Shown in pieces: positions 46,429 through 60,337 of a DNA stretch of 64,000 nucleotides. Each line of letters begins with the position of its first letter. The stretch's first letter is position 1. The position numbers were made by a program, and so were the translations under genes. The stretch covers positions 19,583,118 through 19,647,117 of the forward strand of contig JACMZG010000008.1 of the NCBI GenBank assembly GCA_018340805.1, in the 5' to 3' direction. This DNA is from Microvelia longipes (taxonomy: Eukaryota > Arthropoda > Insecta > Hemiptera > Veliidae). The notes below the pieces were generated by a model. That model ran no database searches. It had not been told where the DNA came from and was given only the letters and a program-made list of their open reading frames with translations.

Positions 46429-49224
46429 TTTAATTCTTTTTTTTTTTGTTAGAGTTCGGTCGCTTAACTGTTTATTGTTCTCTTTGGCGTTATTTTCAGA
46501 AGTAAGGTGAGTCAAGAGAGTGACGGTGTGTCATTGTCTTCATAATACATACTTGCATTTTTATAATTTCATTTTTGTTCACTCGGACAATAGTAAGTGC
46601 GTGTTTGTAGTGCGACTATTAATTTAATAACGTTAAGATATCTCACGCAGCAATGAATTTTTGTTGTGGAGTATTCATAATATAGGCTTGAAAGATTTAG
46701 GGTGCCTAAAATTAGCCCCAAAAATTTAGTTTGCTTTTGCTTATGTTATTGATCATTCAAACTGCTTTATTTTAATCTTTGAGAGAGTTGGTTTTACTTC
46801 ATTATTTCTTCAAAAATGATCTAAACATTAGCGCTTCCGCGAAAATGGTCCCATCGTGTTACCAGTTATTTGTTCGAGTATGACACATTGTTTCCAAGTG
46901 ATATTATTTGATACTCTATGTAATATAAAGTAACAGCTGTGCAAAATTAGCAGCGCAATTGCTGATAAGTCTGATTAACTTGTATTTTGCACAGTCTCAT
47001 AAGAGACTTTGCAGCTCAAACATAAGTACGTCTTCTGATACACACCAGTTTAGTTGTGTGATTTGGAAGAAATGGGATACTCGTATTGATTACCAGATGT
47101 GATATTTTGTTTGAAACATAAATAAATAATTGATAGCAAGATCTCCTATGGTTTATATTTGATATGCTTATTAGAGAATATTGTATACCTAATATATTAC
47201 AAATATTGTGTAAGCATGAGTCTAACTCTCAAAATTGAGTCGCAAGTTATATATTCTAGTTGTAATATGACAAGGCATATGATGAGAATATCAGTAATAA
47301 AAAAAATAGAGATAGGAAACTTCTGTCAGCACGATTTTGGTAATTATACTACTCGTGTAAGCAGTATCTCTCTATTTCTGGTAACTGTTTAAAAGCTAAT
47401 GTAACTATAAACGATATTTTAAGTTTCATCTGAGGAACATGGCTTAAGAGAGTCGAAGCTCTCGTTATGAACCTTCAATGCAAAGAGTAAAAGAGTATGA
47501 GGTTGCATATGATTTCACACAAATTGAACGAGTTAACTCGAGATAGCCACTCAAGTAAGTATTGATTAGTAACTGGAGATCGACTATGGCTACTATGATA
47601 GTGGAAAGTTTATACATGCACACTGAAGCTGTATTACACTCTCGTATCCAGGAGTTAGTACAACCCATAAGCAGTCTCACCCTTTTTATAATGTATAATT
47701 TAGCAAGGTATAAAAGCACGCAGTTTATACAAGCGTGAGATAACAGAATAATGCGTAGGGAGTACCAATGAGGATCCTGGATGTTTAAGACCAATTCCCC
47801 ACTCACAGATTTGAAATATTTGAACCTAACCTTCAATTGGTTCCTCTAACTACTTTATATTACCCACGTCTGTCAAAACCGATTTTTTGGCCGGTGTTAA
47901 TAACTGATGAGAGGGTAAATAAGAAATACTCTCAAAATGGGATATTATGGTTACAAGTATACAGATTCATTAGTGTTTGGTTTGCTTTTGCTAACAATCC
48001 ACATAGCGTTATCTTGCGTCTTAAAAATGTTTGTTCTGACGTGGCACGGTTTTTGTAATTTTATTAATTATACTAAAGTCATTGTTGCTCTTTTTTTATG
48101 TTGTTTATCACGTGTGAGTACATATATGACTCCGAAAAAAAAATAAAAATGCAAAGACATATCTAGAAAAACAGGTGTTATATGTGAAAATATAAGAAAT
48201 TTTTTACAATTAGTTGAGCCGTCTATGGGCGAGGCAAAGAGTGAGCATTACAGGAAAGCATCAGTCGAGAGTACAGAAGTATATTCTTCTAATATATATT
48301 TCCGTTTTTCATAAGTCTAGGGGACACTATATTGGAATTTTTTGTTGAACATTTTTATGAAATAGAGTATGCATAAACGGAAACTTTGAAAATATATAGA
48401 AGTTAGTGTGATTTGGATGTGCGAAGTAATCATATTTCGAGTTCATCATTCACAGACTCTAGTTTCTTGCAGGGGGTGTGTAACACCCCGTGTAAACAAT
48501 ACTTCTCCTTTGGTGAGTCTCTAATTCTAAATTGTGACAACAGTATTTCTTATTTTTACCATGAAAGACAAGTTTTAAGGTTGAATCCAGTGTTAATCCC
48601 GTTCACACGACAACTGCCGGAGGGGTTGAATCCTCTGTCAAACCCCGCGTGTGAGCAAGTAATAATAACAAATTGTTGGACCGCTTGAAGGATTCAACCC
48701 CCTAATATGTCTTTAAAAGATGTACACTTGGTACCTGATATACACTTGGAGAGGTAGGGGTTTATGGATTTATTAGTTTTTTACAAGTTAGTTTTCTTCG
48801 AAACAACGCACAAAAGTTAAAAACTATTTGTCAGGATCTTAATACGATACCGTTTGTCAATATGTTGTATGAACTTGCATCTATGTCAACTAACAACTTT
48901 TACATAGATTAGATGAATAGATAATGATCTTCGCAAATTTAAAGTTTAAACCAAGATTTAATTAAGAAGCTATAAATCGTATGAATACTTATGGGTTTAT
49001 CCTCTAAAATGCTTTGCTATACTTAACCTGTTAACAGCTTTATTCAATGTGTTGGAAGTCCGACTCTACCTAATTGTCTATTGGGGATGAGCTTAATTTC
49101 AAGGATATGTAGTATTCCTAATATCCGTTCAACACGCTACTTAGTTACTACGCAGTTTAGACTGATTATTCAAATTGCCGAAAGCTCGCACCATGAATAA
49201 TTTAACTGAATTTTTTTTCTTTCT
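46429..49224. other. Gene-free stretch (2.8 kb)
   Basis: AT-rich with several short open frames (47465-47836 minus, 48413-48688 plus) that show no domain. A 13-bp perfect inverted repeat GGGGTTGAATCCT / AGGATTCAACCCC lies at 48622-48634 and 48689-48701, possibly ends of a small mobile element. Confidence 0.4.
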
Positions 49225-49320
49225 TGGATTCGATATTGTTAGCTTAGCACGCTTCTTCTTTTAACTAAACAGAAATGTCTTTTCAATTTGAGTTCGATCC
49301 CTGTCAGTGTGGATTACATT
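49225..49320 (+). repeat. tRNA-like sequence, possible SINE head
   Basis: TTAGCTTAGCACGC (49240-49253) resembles an A box and GAGTTCGATCCCTG (49289-49302) a B box at plausible spacing. I cannot fold a complete cloverleaf with paired acceptor ends, so it is not called a tRNA gene. Confidence 0.4.
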
Positions 49321-50320
49321 GCACTTGATTTGACGGCAATTAGTGAGCTACAGTATACAGAACTCTTCCTCGTACCTAAGGTTCCAAAAAAGTGGACTAC
49401 GTTATAGAGTTTGAACAGATGGTAATGTAGTTTAAATGGTATGAATCGTTTGGAAGAACGATTTTATGAATCGATTTTGGAAGGAGCGTGATGAACGCTT
49501 CTTATAAGATTTATAATTTGGTTATGTTTAATAAGTGAATTTCTAACGTCACACGTCTATATTTTTATGACGTGAAACTCCTATTTTATTTTCCAAACCG
49601 GCAACAATTGTTATCAATATAGCACATGTATGCATTACTAAGGTCTCTGAGTCTGAGGTCTGCGTCCAGTGCTCTTTATTTCCAAAAGAGAATTTAAAAT
49701 CGGATCACACTGGTCTTATTTGCATTACTTGCTACATCTGTACCAAATTTTAAATCTTTACGACAAAAAGGTGGACAATTTGGGACTATAAAAAAATGGA
49801 TACGAGGAATATTTTTAACATCGTGGAAAGTTGTGGGAAAAAAAAGGCATTGATTTTTTAAATTGAGCTTGAATTATCATTTATTGGTTATAATCGTATA
49901 ACAGTATCGCCACCTTGCAAGGATCTTTATTTAAGGGGACGATGCGATGGTACTTTACTAACCCCATAAACATTGTATAAAATAGAGAAATAAGACATTT
50001 TTATTTCTTTCTAGCAGGGTGATAGACAAATGGCGCGAAACGTAAGCTATGTAATAAGAATTAGTCTAATTTGCCCCTAAACTTTTAATAAAGCATTTAA
50101 ATGACCAACCTTTATTATTTAAAATAAAACTACTAAAATATGTGTTGTAAGTAATTAAAGTAGATGTGGATGGTAATTAAAAAAATAATAAAAAGTACAT
50201 TACTTAAGAATAATAATGATAACGTCTGTTTAAAGCCTTGCGGGGTTATGCTCATCTGAGATAACCCCTGCGGGAACCAGCTCAGTTAGTAGTGGCAACC
50301 GTTAAGCTCCAAATGTATTC
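49321..50320. other. Gene-free stretch
   Basis: AT-rich. A hairpin GGGGTTAT / ATAACCCC lies at 50242-50270. Nothing else supported. Confidence 0.4.
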
Positions 50321-50324
50321 TAAA

Positions 50325-50445
50325 GTTTGACTATATCTTTAATAAAGTGAGAGTGTAACCTGGGCTGCGAACCCCAGACCTTAGTGTCAAAGGTAGAAAT
50401 AACGCTTTAACGACCTCGACCACAAAGGTGGTCATTACTTATAAC
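50325..50445 (-). repeat. tRNA-like sequence, possible SINE head
   Basis: Minus strand: GGTCGAGGTCGTTAAAGCG, then ACACTAAGGTCTGGGGTTCG and CAGCCCAGG. The spacing and the GGGGTTCG block resemble pol III A and B boxes of a tRNA-derived repeat, but the B box has a mismatch and there is no paired acceptor stem. Confidence 0.4.
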
Positions 50446-51547
50446 AATTTGTGTATAACTAACTTTAAAGGACAGGGAACGATTCAGAGGTATCTTTTTA
50501 TTCAGAGGAAGACAATTTTGTCATAAAATTTAAGACCTGCGCAGATAATGTGGTGATCGAAAGCTAGCACAGTTTGTTCCAAACATGTGCAGTTTATTTT
50601 GACATTACGTGTTTTGTTATGGAGTCTTATTTATATATTTTTTATCCTCAAAGAGGTCCAGTTATATAAAAAACCAACTTAGGAGGACATCCTCTTTATT
50701 TACAGATCCTTGCCATCTAGCACTCATTAGCGCTTCTCGTGGCAAATAAATAAACCACCAGAAGTGCAAAAAGTTAACGCAAAAAAAAAATATTCTTTTA
50801 ACAGTAGAAAACAAATTCTTTTACGGCCTATACATATACAACAAGGAATAATGTGAAGTTAAACTACCGACCTCAGAAAAAAAGCAGTTTGTACCTCCTC
50901 GAGAGTCCGTTTGTACCTCCTTTGTACTGGACCGTTAGAAGGTTGTTCTTATAGCAGGTGCTTGTCCTTCGAACGGTTAATAAAATTCATAAGTATCATA
51001 ATCCTGAGTATAATTTAGAAGACTAAGTCAATTAGTGGAATTGCAAGTGCGTAACCGCAGTACTTTGCGTCGACCCAACACCTGCCCGGGTCTCGCACTT
51101 TTCTTAATAACATTAGCATTTACTACTTATTATAATCCGCTATTAATTGGTCTTTAGGCTAAATAACAGTAATTGACTACACATCAGCCTTGCTACTTAT
51201 AAGTCTGTAAAATGCAATAATGTTTCTTTTAAAAATTATTTAAACCATTGTTTTCCCTATTAGTGTAGTGAACGCAGATCTTTTTTTAGAACTTAAATAT
51301 TGACGTTATTGCCTGCCAATAAATAAATTGACATCGTAATAAAATGTCACTTTACAGCTAAGATACACAATTTACTGCATTTTTACCTGTATTTAAAGTA
51401 GAGAATTTTATTACCCAATTAATCTACATAAATGTAAAACACTTAATAATAAATGCAGATAAAGAGTTTGAGACGACCAACTGGTATCCAAACTCTTAAC
51501 AGAGGTCCTGGACAGTTGACGATTCGATATCTTTCCGGCATTAATGA
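50446..51547. other. Gene-free; dispersed repeat at 50525-50640
   Basis: 50525-50640 resembles 38180-38345 (TAAAATTTAAGACCTGCGCA, TTTGTTCCAAACATGTGCAG). Otherwise AT-rich with no supported gene. Confidence 0.45.
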
Positions 51548-51625
51548 TGGCGTAAGCTGAAAGCCGGTTCTGCCTTAATAAAGTTAAAAATATTGTGGAA
51601 AAGACGGAGTTGATGGTTTTTCATT
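51548..51625 (+). repeat. PLE-type 3' tail fragment
   Basis: TTAATGATGGCGTAAGCTGA, AAGCCGGTTCTGCCTTAATA, AAG, then TTGTGGAAAAGACGG: the tail layout of PLE-2 with moderate divergence. No RT coding is recognisable to its left. Confidence 0.5.
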
Positions 51626-51791
51626 TTATAATTATTTTTGAAGTAGCTTTTAGAAGCTAGCTTGTAGAAACAAGGTTTTTACAGTCCAAATTTCCCTACA
51701 GGAGACAGACATTGTGCACAATGCTCGGGCAATATCGGAAATCTGGCACAAATTTCTCATAGTGCCGCTCTGGTTGGGCGTTTCTAAAATT

Positions 51792-53320
<1,529 letters not shown>

Positions 53321-54039
53321 GTTCAGGAGCCGGACCTAAAAAAATGTGACTCATTTTGCACTACTTTAAACCAAATATTTCTGAAAATATACCTTAAATT
53401 ATGAAGAAAAACAGTCTTCCTAGTCTTCCTATCCAGAGTGGAGCCTATCCATTTTGAGCATGCGCAATCAAATGAAGGATTGCGCTTGCTCAAAATTTTC
53501 GAAAATCGCAATAATTTCAGTTTTCTCGAAATAAGTGGTTCCCTGTGGGTCGTGTGAAAACATAAAGAGAAAATTTTGATAAGGTGATAAAATGTTCTGT
53601 AAATCGAGAATAATCATCAAAATCGGATAACTAAAACAGCAGTTAGGACTCTTTAAAAACACCAAAAATTAATTCAAAGTCAGCGAATTTTTTTGAAAAA
53701 ATATTTGCTTTTTGTGTATTTTTTTGGCCATTTAAAAAATGTCATAATTTTAGTTGTAGTTTTCCGATTTTGATGAAAAAACACTCATTTTATAGGAAAT
53801 TTTATCATCTTAAAAAAAGTTCTCTACGTGTTTTGCACTCGACCCACAATGAACTACTTATTGCAAGAAAACTGGAATTTGTGTAATTTTCTAATATTTT
53901 GAGCAAGTGCATTCATATGAAGGGCCCATTCAGGATTGGGCAGACTACGCTTTTTCTTTATATTTTGAGGTATATTTCAGAAAAATTTGGTTTGAAGTAG
54001 AACAAAATGAGTCACATTCTTTTAGCCCTGGCTTTTGGA
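53321..54039. mobile_element. Fold-back MITE, ~280-bp terminal repeats, TA flanks
   Basis: The left end GTTCAGGAGCCGGACCTAAA with ATGTGACTCATTTTG matches the reversed right end GTCCAAAAGCCAGGGCTAAA with ATGTGACTCATTTTG. Mirrored similarity continues inwards through AAACCAAAT.TTTCTGAAA, the TTGAGCA.GCGCA block, TTTTCGAAA, CAGTTTTCT and GTGGGTCG. TA occurs at both edges (53319-53320; 54040-54041), consistent with Tc1/mariner-type insertion. There is no transposase. A partial second copy lies at 5095-5590. Confidence 0.85.
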
Positions 54040-54074
54040 CTATAAATAATGTCCATTAAATCCTTTTGTTGTTT

Positions 54075-54116
54075 TTTTTAGAAGGCGATACCCTTAAGGG
54101 ATTCGCCTTCTAAAAA
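54075..54116. repeat. 42-bp near-perfect palindrome
   Basis: TTTTTAGAAGGCGA, then TACCCTTAAGGGAT, then TCGCCTTCTAAAAA. Only the two bases on each side of the CCCTTAAGGG core fail to pair. It lies 35 bp after the fold-back MITE. Confidence 0.9.
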
Positions 54117-56274
54117 GTGCCTTTTAAAATTGTTATACTTTGCAGAATATCCCTTAAAATATTCATTTTATGCATTAGCACCATTTAACTCTTTTTTAAG
54201 AGAATATAAGAATCAATTTCGCTTCTTCAGTAAATAAATACAGGAAGACGTTTAGGTTAAAATATAACCTGAGAGAGGAATAGAAACATAGCTATACCGT
54301 GTAACTAACTGGAATAGGATTAGCTTACAGATGCGTGACCCAGAGTCGTTACAGGCAAAGCTCACAACTAAGTTTTCTATACTTGATTCTATTTAGTTTA
54401 CTTTGCATAATAGAACATCTTGGATAGAGTGCTGTATAGTGTCAAAATTGATTTTTTTTTCTAATTTCAGATTGTAAAAATTATACCTGAATACAAATCA
54501 TCACAAATAATAACAAAAAAGTTGATTTAATTTTTCCCCTTAATTCTTCGAAATGTTTTAGTTGCATTTCGGAGATTTTGTGGAGTATCAAATTAAGAAA
54601 AAAGTATCATTATAAAGGTTAATGACGCCATTAAAAAATATTATCTGAAAACCACAACTTGGCCTAAAAATTGATTTTTGATCTAAGTTGATATAATAAG
54701 GCTACACTACTTCTGAGGGCCAAGTTGTCCAAGCGGTCATTCTGGGCAAAAAAACAAGGCTATGTAACGTCACAAGGTCCATAGGTAGTCATTATGATGT
54801 AAACATAAAATAAAAGATGAGGTATCGAACTGAATGATCCAAGGTTAATTAAAAAAATAAAAATTCATTATAATGGATTATAAAAATTTTACATTTAGTG
54901 TAGAGGTGTCTTTTAGTACATACCATTAGATGTTGAGTTTTAGTACATACCATTAGAGTGAAAAGTCGAACACATAATGTTAGCAGGTATTGGTGAAGGT
55001 GGCCGGTCCTGTGTATGTGGTGCTTCCAGATTTTGAAAATAAACTTATAGACAAATTATAATGAACATAAAGACATGTAATGATTATAATGATATGTAAA
55101 GATAGACGGAGTATCATTTATATCAGTGTACGTATTTCTGATCAGGTTATGCTCAGTACGGCGCTTACACTTATTTCTTGTGAAACTCACCTTATGCTTC
55201 ACCTGTATGTAACGAAAGATAGAAAATTTCTTTTTTGCATATTAATGCAATTCTCTTGGTCAGTTTTGGCAAAAAAGGATAATAGAATCTGCTATTGATA
55301 TAAGCCAATATTTTGGATGTCACACAGCCACAAGTATTGCAGTCAGCTTCCTCCTCATGTTGTTTCCGCATGTTTGGTCTCTTAAGAGAAGTAAACGGTT
55401 ATTTTACTTCCTATGCGTGTTCTAATTTATAAGTTTTGAGCTAAGAGTTCATCAAAACATGATTTTCCCCCAATCAATAATCAATTGAGAAAATGTAAGT
55501 TTTGGTTTGTAGAGATGTACTTCAAACTATGTAGAAGGGTCATAAATATCTAAGTTCGTGAATAATCAAGCCACTAAGTCCCTAGCAACTTACAAGCACC
55601 CCTAATTTAACTATTATATGTTCTCACCCTAGGAACACCCTAATAGTTGACAAACATCCCTACGCATAAACCCTTCCCGTTTAATATGAGCCAACATAAT
55701 CGACTTAATGGTCCTATCGCCCTCTTAGTCATTTGCCACACATCCCTTGCAGTTCGCTTCCGAGCTGTTGCACTAGGGGAAGCTTTGGACGAACCTGTAC
55801 CGTCATCGGATTGTCATCCGATGTAAAGGACTGTTCACATGCACATAGCTATGTACAAATTTTAGCCTTAATCATGTACCAAAGTTAAGCATAGCATAAT
55901 AAACATGATCTTGAATGCTTTCGCAGCTCATGCTTTAAGGTTAAAGTCTTGTAGTGGAACAGTTCACGATGTTCGCTTTCTACTGTGGATTGTAGTATTT
56001 TTCTAGATGGCTGCTCTTCTAAGATTCAATAAAAACCAGATAAAGTATTACTCAATGGTTCTAATAAACTCTCTTGCTAATTAGAAATGATATTCAATAA
56101 AAAACAAATTAAAATTAAAAACAATAGATATATTGTCAACCACAATAGTATAAAAAGAAAAATTATAAATTAAAATTTAAAAAAAAAATGAATTTAAAAA
56201 TCTACAGGAAGGTAACAATGAATGATCATAATACGAAAAAGATCATGAAAGTGAAAAGATCAGTATAGTACTTC
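54117..56274. other. Gene-free stretch (2.1 kb)
   Basis: AT-rich. A short direct repeat TTTTAGTACATACCATTAGA is present twice near 54910-54955. Near 54600-54690 a weak family X phrase appears (GTTAATGACGCCATTAAAAA, TTGATTTTTGATCTAAGTTG). No gene is supported, including the frame at 55080-55298. Confidence 0.45.
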
Positions 56275-57195
56275 TCATCTACACTCATCTGGATAGACAA
56301 TTTACTTACTACTTAGTGAGGTTATCTGGACATTATCTTGATTTAATGAATTGACCATCCAGAGAAGAGCTAATTATATTATAAGATATTGCCATTGATT
56401 TGATTAAATGGATTAACTGTCCAAAGAAGACCCAATTATATTATGACATATTACCATTATTTTTTGCCTTAATAACCTAGAATAATACTATAATAGAAGG
56501 AAAACAGGACCGTAAACACAATGTAATTCCACTGATAACACGAAAACCGGTTGACTGGTGCACTTAAGTAATGCTGCCAACCTGACAACAAAACATTATT
56601 TTAAATATGTGTCATAAATATCTATTAATGAAGAAAAATCGTATAGAACAAATATAATAACTTAAAACACGTGTTGAGTATTTAATAAACCCGGTCTTAG
56701 ATGGCAAAAGGGTGGCTGAATACAAGAATCTACATTTAGTTGACGAGGCCAACTTTTAATATAATTTTAATAAATACGTTAAACTGCAATTTAATATGCT
56801 TTAAATATTGTAATGAACAGATACTTATATAAGTATTTTATGAATAATCAATCATTAATTAATAATAGAACATAATAATTCAGCAACCGGGTATTGCCAA
56901 CTTTTTTTAGAAAATTGTATTTTGTTAAGGTGGCAGCATTACTTAAGTGCACCAGTGAAGCGCCTTTCGTGTTATGAGTAGTGCTCCTTCTATATATAGT
57001 ATTATTCTAAGTTTTTAGCCTTATAATTATTTGGATTCAATTGATTAACCTCTCAAACAAGAGCTCATTATAATATGAGATATTGCCATTTTCTTAATTA
57101 CATTGGTTAACCATCCAGAGAAAATGAGATATTGCCATTATCTTGATGAAATGGACAATCTAAAAGGTACTGATTAGATAATAAAATTAGATAAC
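56275..57195 (+). repeat. Diverged ~68-bp tandem array, interrupted
   Basis: Units close to GATATTGCCATTATCTTGAT, TAAATGGATTAACCATCCAG, AGAAGAGCTAATTATATTAT occur near 56330, 56385, 56455 and again near 57030, 57085 and 57125. The array is split by the TIR element at 56476-57011. Confidence 0.75.
56476..57011. mobile_element. TIR element inside a tandem array (~536 bp)
   Basis: The left end CCTAGAATAATACTATAATA with GAAGGA, CATAACACGAAA-like block (GATAACACGAAA), TTGACTGGTGCACTTAAGTA and ATGCTGCCA is mirrored at the right end with few mismatches over about 110 bp. GCCTTAATA on the left and GCCTTATAA on the right lie just outside, possibly an imperfect 8-9 bp target duplication as in hAT-type elements. 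No transposase, so non-autonomous. Confidence 0.78.
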
Positions 57196-57495
57196 GCAGT
57201 AATAAAATGATGCGTAGAAGCATTTCGTCCCCCGTCAAGCGTTTTTATAAGACATTAAGTCCTGGCTACGCACATAAAGCTGAAATCAATTGGATGATAT
57301 AGTTTCCTTCAGATTTTATGCCTTACTTCATTTTCACCATCTGTTGGGTTTCTTTTGTGATTCTTATTGCTTACATCTTTTATTCATTTTTCCTTCTTTA
57401 TAATAATTTTTTGTTTAGTTCTTAATATATTTTAATATCCCAAGAATTTAAAGTATTTTACTACAAAAATGATAGAAACCAAGATAGTAATCACA
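57196..57495. other. Gene-free stretch
   Basis: AT-rich, nothing supported. Confidence 0.45.
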
Positions 57496-58160
57496 AATAA
57501 TTCTGGCGCGGTGGTCCGCATGTCGGGCGAATTTCCTTTGGATGCGTGTTTCCGTGCCTTTTACATTATATAAGTTTACAACTACGAAATAAATAATTCC
57601 GCCGCGGTGGTCCGCTGTCGGGCGAATTTCATTTAGAATGCGTGTTTCCGTGCTAAACAACCCATATCTTGCTTATGCAAGAACCATGCCCATTGCGTGG
57701 TTCCGGTTCATGCTGTCAAGCACTGCTCGTAACTCATTTTGTCTGTATTTTCCAAAGGAAATGCGCATAATTATCTAGTTGGTTGTACAAAACTATGCCT
57801 CTAAAATTAGAAGTACGCACTATTATTTGCACTAGTTTAAAGCTTAGTTACTTATCTTTAAGCTTAGTCAGTTATCTTTAAAGGTTTTAGCGCATTTCCT
57901 TTGGAAAATACAGACAAAATGAGTTACGAGCAGTGCTTGACAGCATGAACCGGAACCACGCAATGGGCATGGTTCTTGCATAAGCAAGATATGGGTTGTT
58001 TAGCACGGAAACACGCATTCTAAATGAAATTCGCCCGACAGCGGACCACCGCGGCGGAATTATTTATTTCGTAGTTGTAAACTTATATAATGTAAAAGGC
58101 ACGGAAACACGCATCCAAAGGAAATTCGCCCGACATGCGGACCACCGCGCCAGAATTATT
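57496..58160. repeat. SINE-like palindrome, copy 2
   Basis: The left arm (57496-57768) and right arm (about 57887-58160) are near-perfect reverse complements. Each contains two SINE-like heads (TTCTGGCGCGGTGGTCCGCA and TTCCGCCGCGGTGGTCCGC) and AACCATGCCCATTGCGTGGT. The ~118-bp loop matches the loop of copy 1 at 8.6-8.75 kb. About 25 bp (TTTAGAACCTAAGCAGTTAC and following bases) present in both arms of copy 1 are absent from both arms here. Confidence 0.88.
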
Positions 58161-58440
58161 TTTTAGTTGTAAACTTATATTAGGTAAAAAAACGATAAAA
58201 AATTATTGACCCTACTAGGATTTGAACCCAGGTACTCTGGGTTTGAGAGCTCGCATCCAAAGGAAATTCGCCCCGACATGCGGACCACCGCGCCAGAATT
58301 ATTTTCTAGTTGTAAACTTATATTTAGTAAAAAAAAAAACGATAAAAAATTATCGACCCTTCCAGGATGTGAACCCAGGTACCCTGAGTTTGAGTGGTCG
58401 TATTGACTCCGGACCACTGCCATTCAACTCAGAGGCCCAA
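58161..58440 (-). repeat. tRNA-derived SINE-like units, minus strand
   Basis: Equivalent to 8952-9300. On the minus strand two partial units hold TGGGTTCAAATCCTAGTAGG and TGGGTTCACATCCTGGAAGG (B-box-like), and AATTCTGGCGCGGTGGTCCG (A-box-like) at the start of the next unit. Confidence 0.7.
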
Positions 58441-58963
58441 AAAACATTGAAAACGACACCCTACTCGAAATTCAATTTTCAACGACCGTAATGTTGGTTT
58501 TCTATAATTTTTGTGGTTTTTTCGACTTTTTGGTAACTTAAAGTGGTCGTATCGACTTCGGACCGGTTTCATTCGATTCAGCGCCCAAAATTACATAGAA
58601 AACGACACCCTACTCGAAATTTATTTTTTATCGACCTAAATTTTGGTTTTCGGTAATTTACAATGGTTTTTTTCGATTTTTAGGTCACTTAGAGTGGTCG
58701 TATCGACTTCGGACCGGTTTCATTCGATTCAGCATCTCAAAAAACATAAATATTGACCTTTTTTGCGGCAAAAAATATTAACCCTGAATTTTGCCGATTT
58801 TTTGAAAATTTCGCTGACTCAGCAAACCGGGTTAATGACGTCACAAAAACCTGGTTTTCAATAGGGTTCGTGTCCTCCGAAGGTTGATTTTTGTACCAAG
58901 TTTGGTTAAAAAATATTAATCCGTTCGAAAGATAGAGTGTTTACAAGAAGTGTCTAGAAATAC

Positions 58964-59030
<67 letters not shown>

Positions 59031-59042
59031 TATATATATTAT
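58964..59042. repeat. (TA)n array
   Basis: TA array after the first copy of the duplicated block, with slips. Confidence 0.96.
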
Positions 59043-59704
59043 TACGGTGTTATTACTACCGTAATTTAATAAAAAAAAGGTGATTAAATAAAAGAACGAT
59101 ATTAATGTGGATCGACCATTTATAATTAAAAAAAACTTTATCACATTATTATTAATTAAATAACAAACTTATCAATTATTAAATCATTGCTATTACTAAC
59201 GTTCATTTTACTTTATAGGATAATTTTACTTCATAATTTAGTTTACTTTGCTACATACTTAAAAATGTGAGTTGTCGCCGGGATCTCGTATCGAGAAACC
59301 TATCGCCACGAAATCCTAGGGAGAACTGAAGGGGCGACGCGGCCCCCACCGCTAGGCACAGCAGTACACGCCAATCGACCTAAATTTTGGTTTTTGGTAA
59401 TTTACAATGGTTTTTTCGATTTTTAGGTCACTTAGAGTAGTCGTATCGACTTTGGACCGGTTTCATTCGATTCAGCGTCTCAAAAAACATAAATATTGAC
59501 CTTTTTCGCGGCAAAAAGTATTAACCCTGAATTTTGCTGATTTTTTGAAAATTTTGCTGACTCAGCAAACTGGGTTAATGACGTCACAAAAACCTGGTTT
59601 TCAATAGGGTTCGTGTCCTCCCGAAGGTTGATTTTTGTACCAAGTTTGGTTAAAAAATATTAATCCCTTCGAAAGATAGAGTGTTTACAAGAAAGTGTCT
59701 AGAA

Positions 59705-59833
<129 letters not shown>

Positions 59834-59960
59834 GCGAAAATTTTTTTTTTCGTCATTAGGGACCTCTGAAACGGATTTGTGTCGTGGTCCGAGGTTCGAA
59901 TTCCGCCATGACGCCTATCCCATTAGCGAATTTTTTCCCAAAGGAAATTCGCTAAAAAGG

Positions 59961-60337
59961 TACTAACTAAGGTAATAATCGCAAGTAAGGAAGTAACGAA
60001 GGTAGTAATAATAAGAAAAGCAGTAACTAAGTAACCAAGGCAGTAATAATAAGGAAAGAAGTTACTAAGCAAACAAGGTAGTAATAAGAAAAGAAGTTAC
60101 TAAGCATCCAAGGTAGTTAAAGAAAAGAAGTTACTAAGCAACCAAGGTAGTAATAATAAGAAAAGAAGTTATTAAGCAACCAAGGTAGTAATAATAAGAA
60201 AAGAAGTTACTAAGCAACCAAGATAGTAATAAGAAAAGAAGTTTCTAAGCATCCAAGGTAGTTATAAGAATAGAAGTTACTAAGAACCAAGATAGTAATA
60301 AGAAAAGAAGTTACTAAGCAACCAAGGTAGTAATAAA
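59961..60337 (+). repeat. ~38-bp minisatellite
   Basis: About ten copies of AAGGTAGTAATAATAAGAAA followed by AGAAGTTACTAAGCAACC. Some units lack AATA, and some have GCATCC instead of GCAACC. It begins directly where the composite repeat ends. Confidence 0.95.

Noticed and set aside
47465..47836. 123-residue minus-strand frame
   Set aside because: Hydrophobic, low-information composition and overlapped by other frames; no domain seen.
49225..49320. tRNA gene
   Set aside because: A- and B-box-like sequences are present but I could not pair an acceptor stem or place a normal anticodon arm; kept as a possible SINE head. The same applies at 50325-50445 and near 25840 and 61460.
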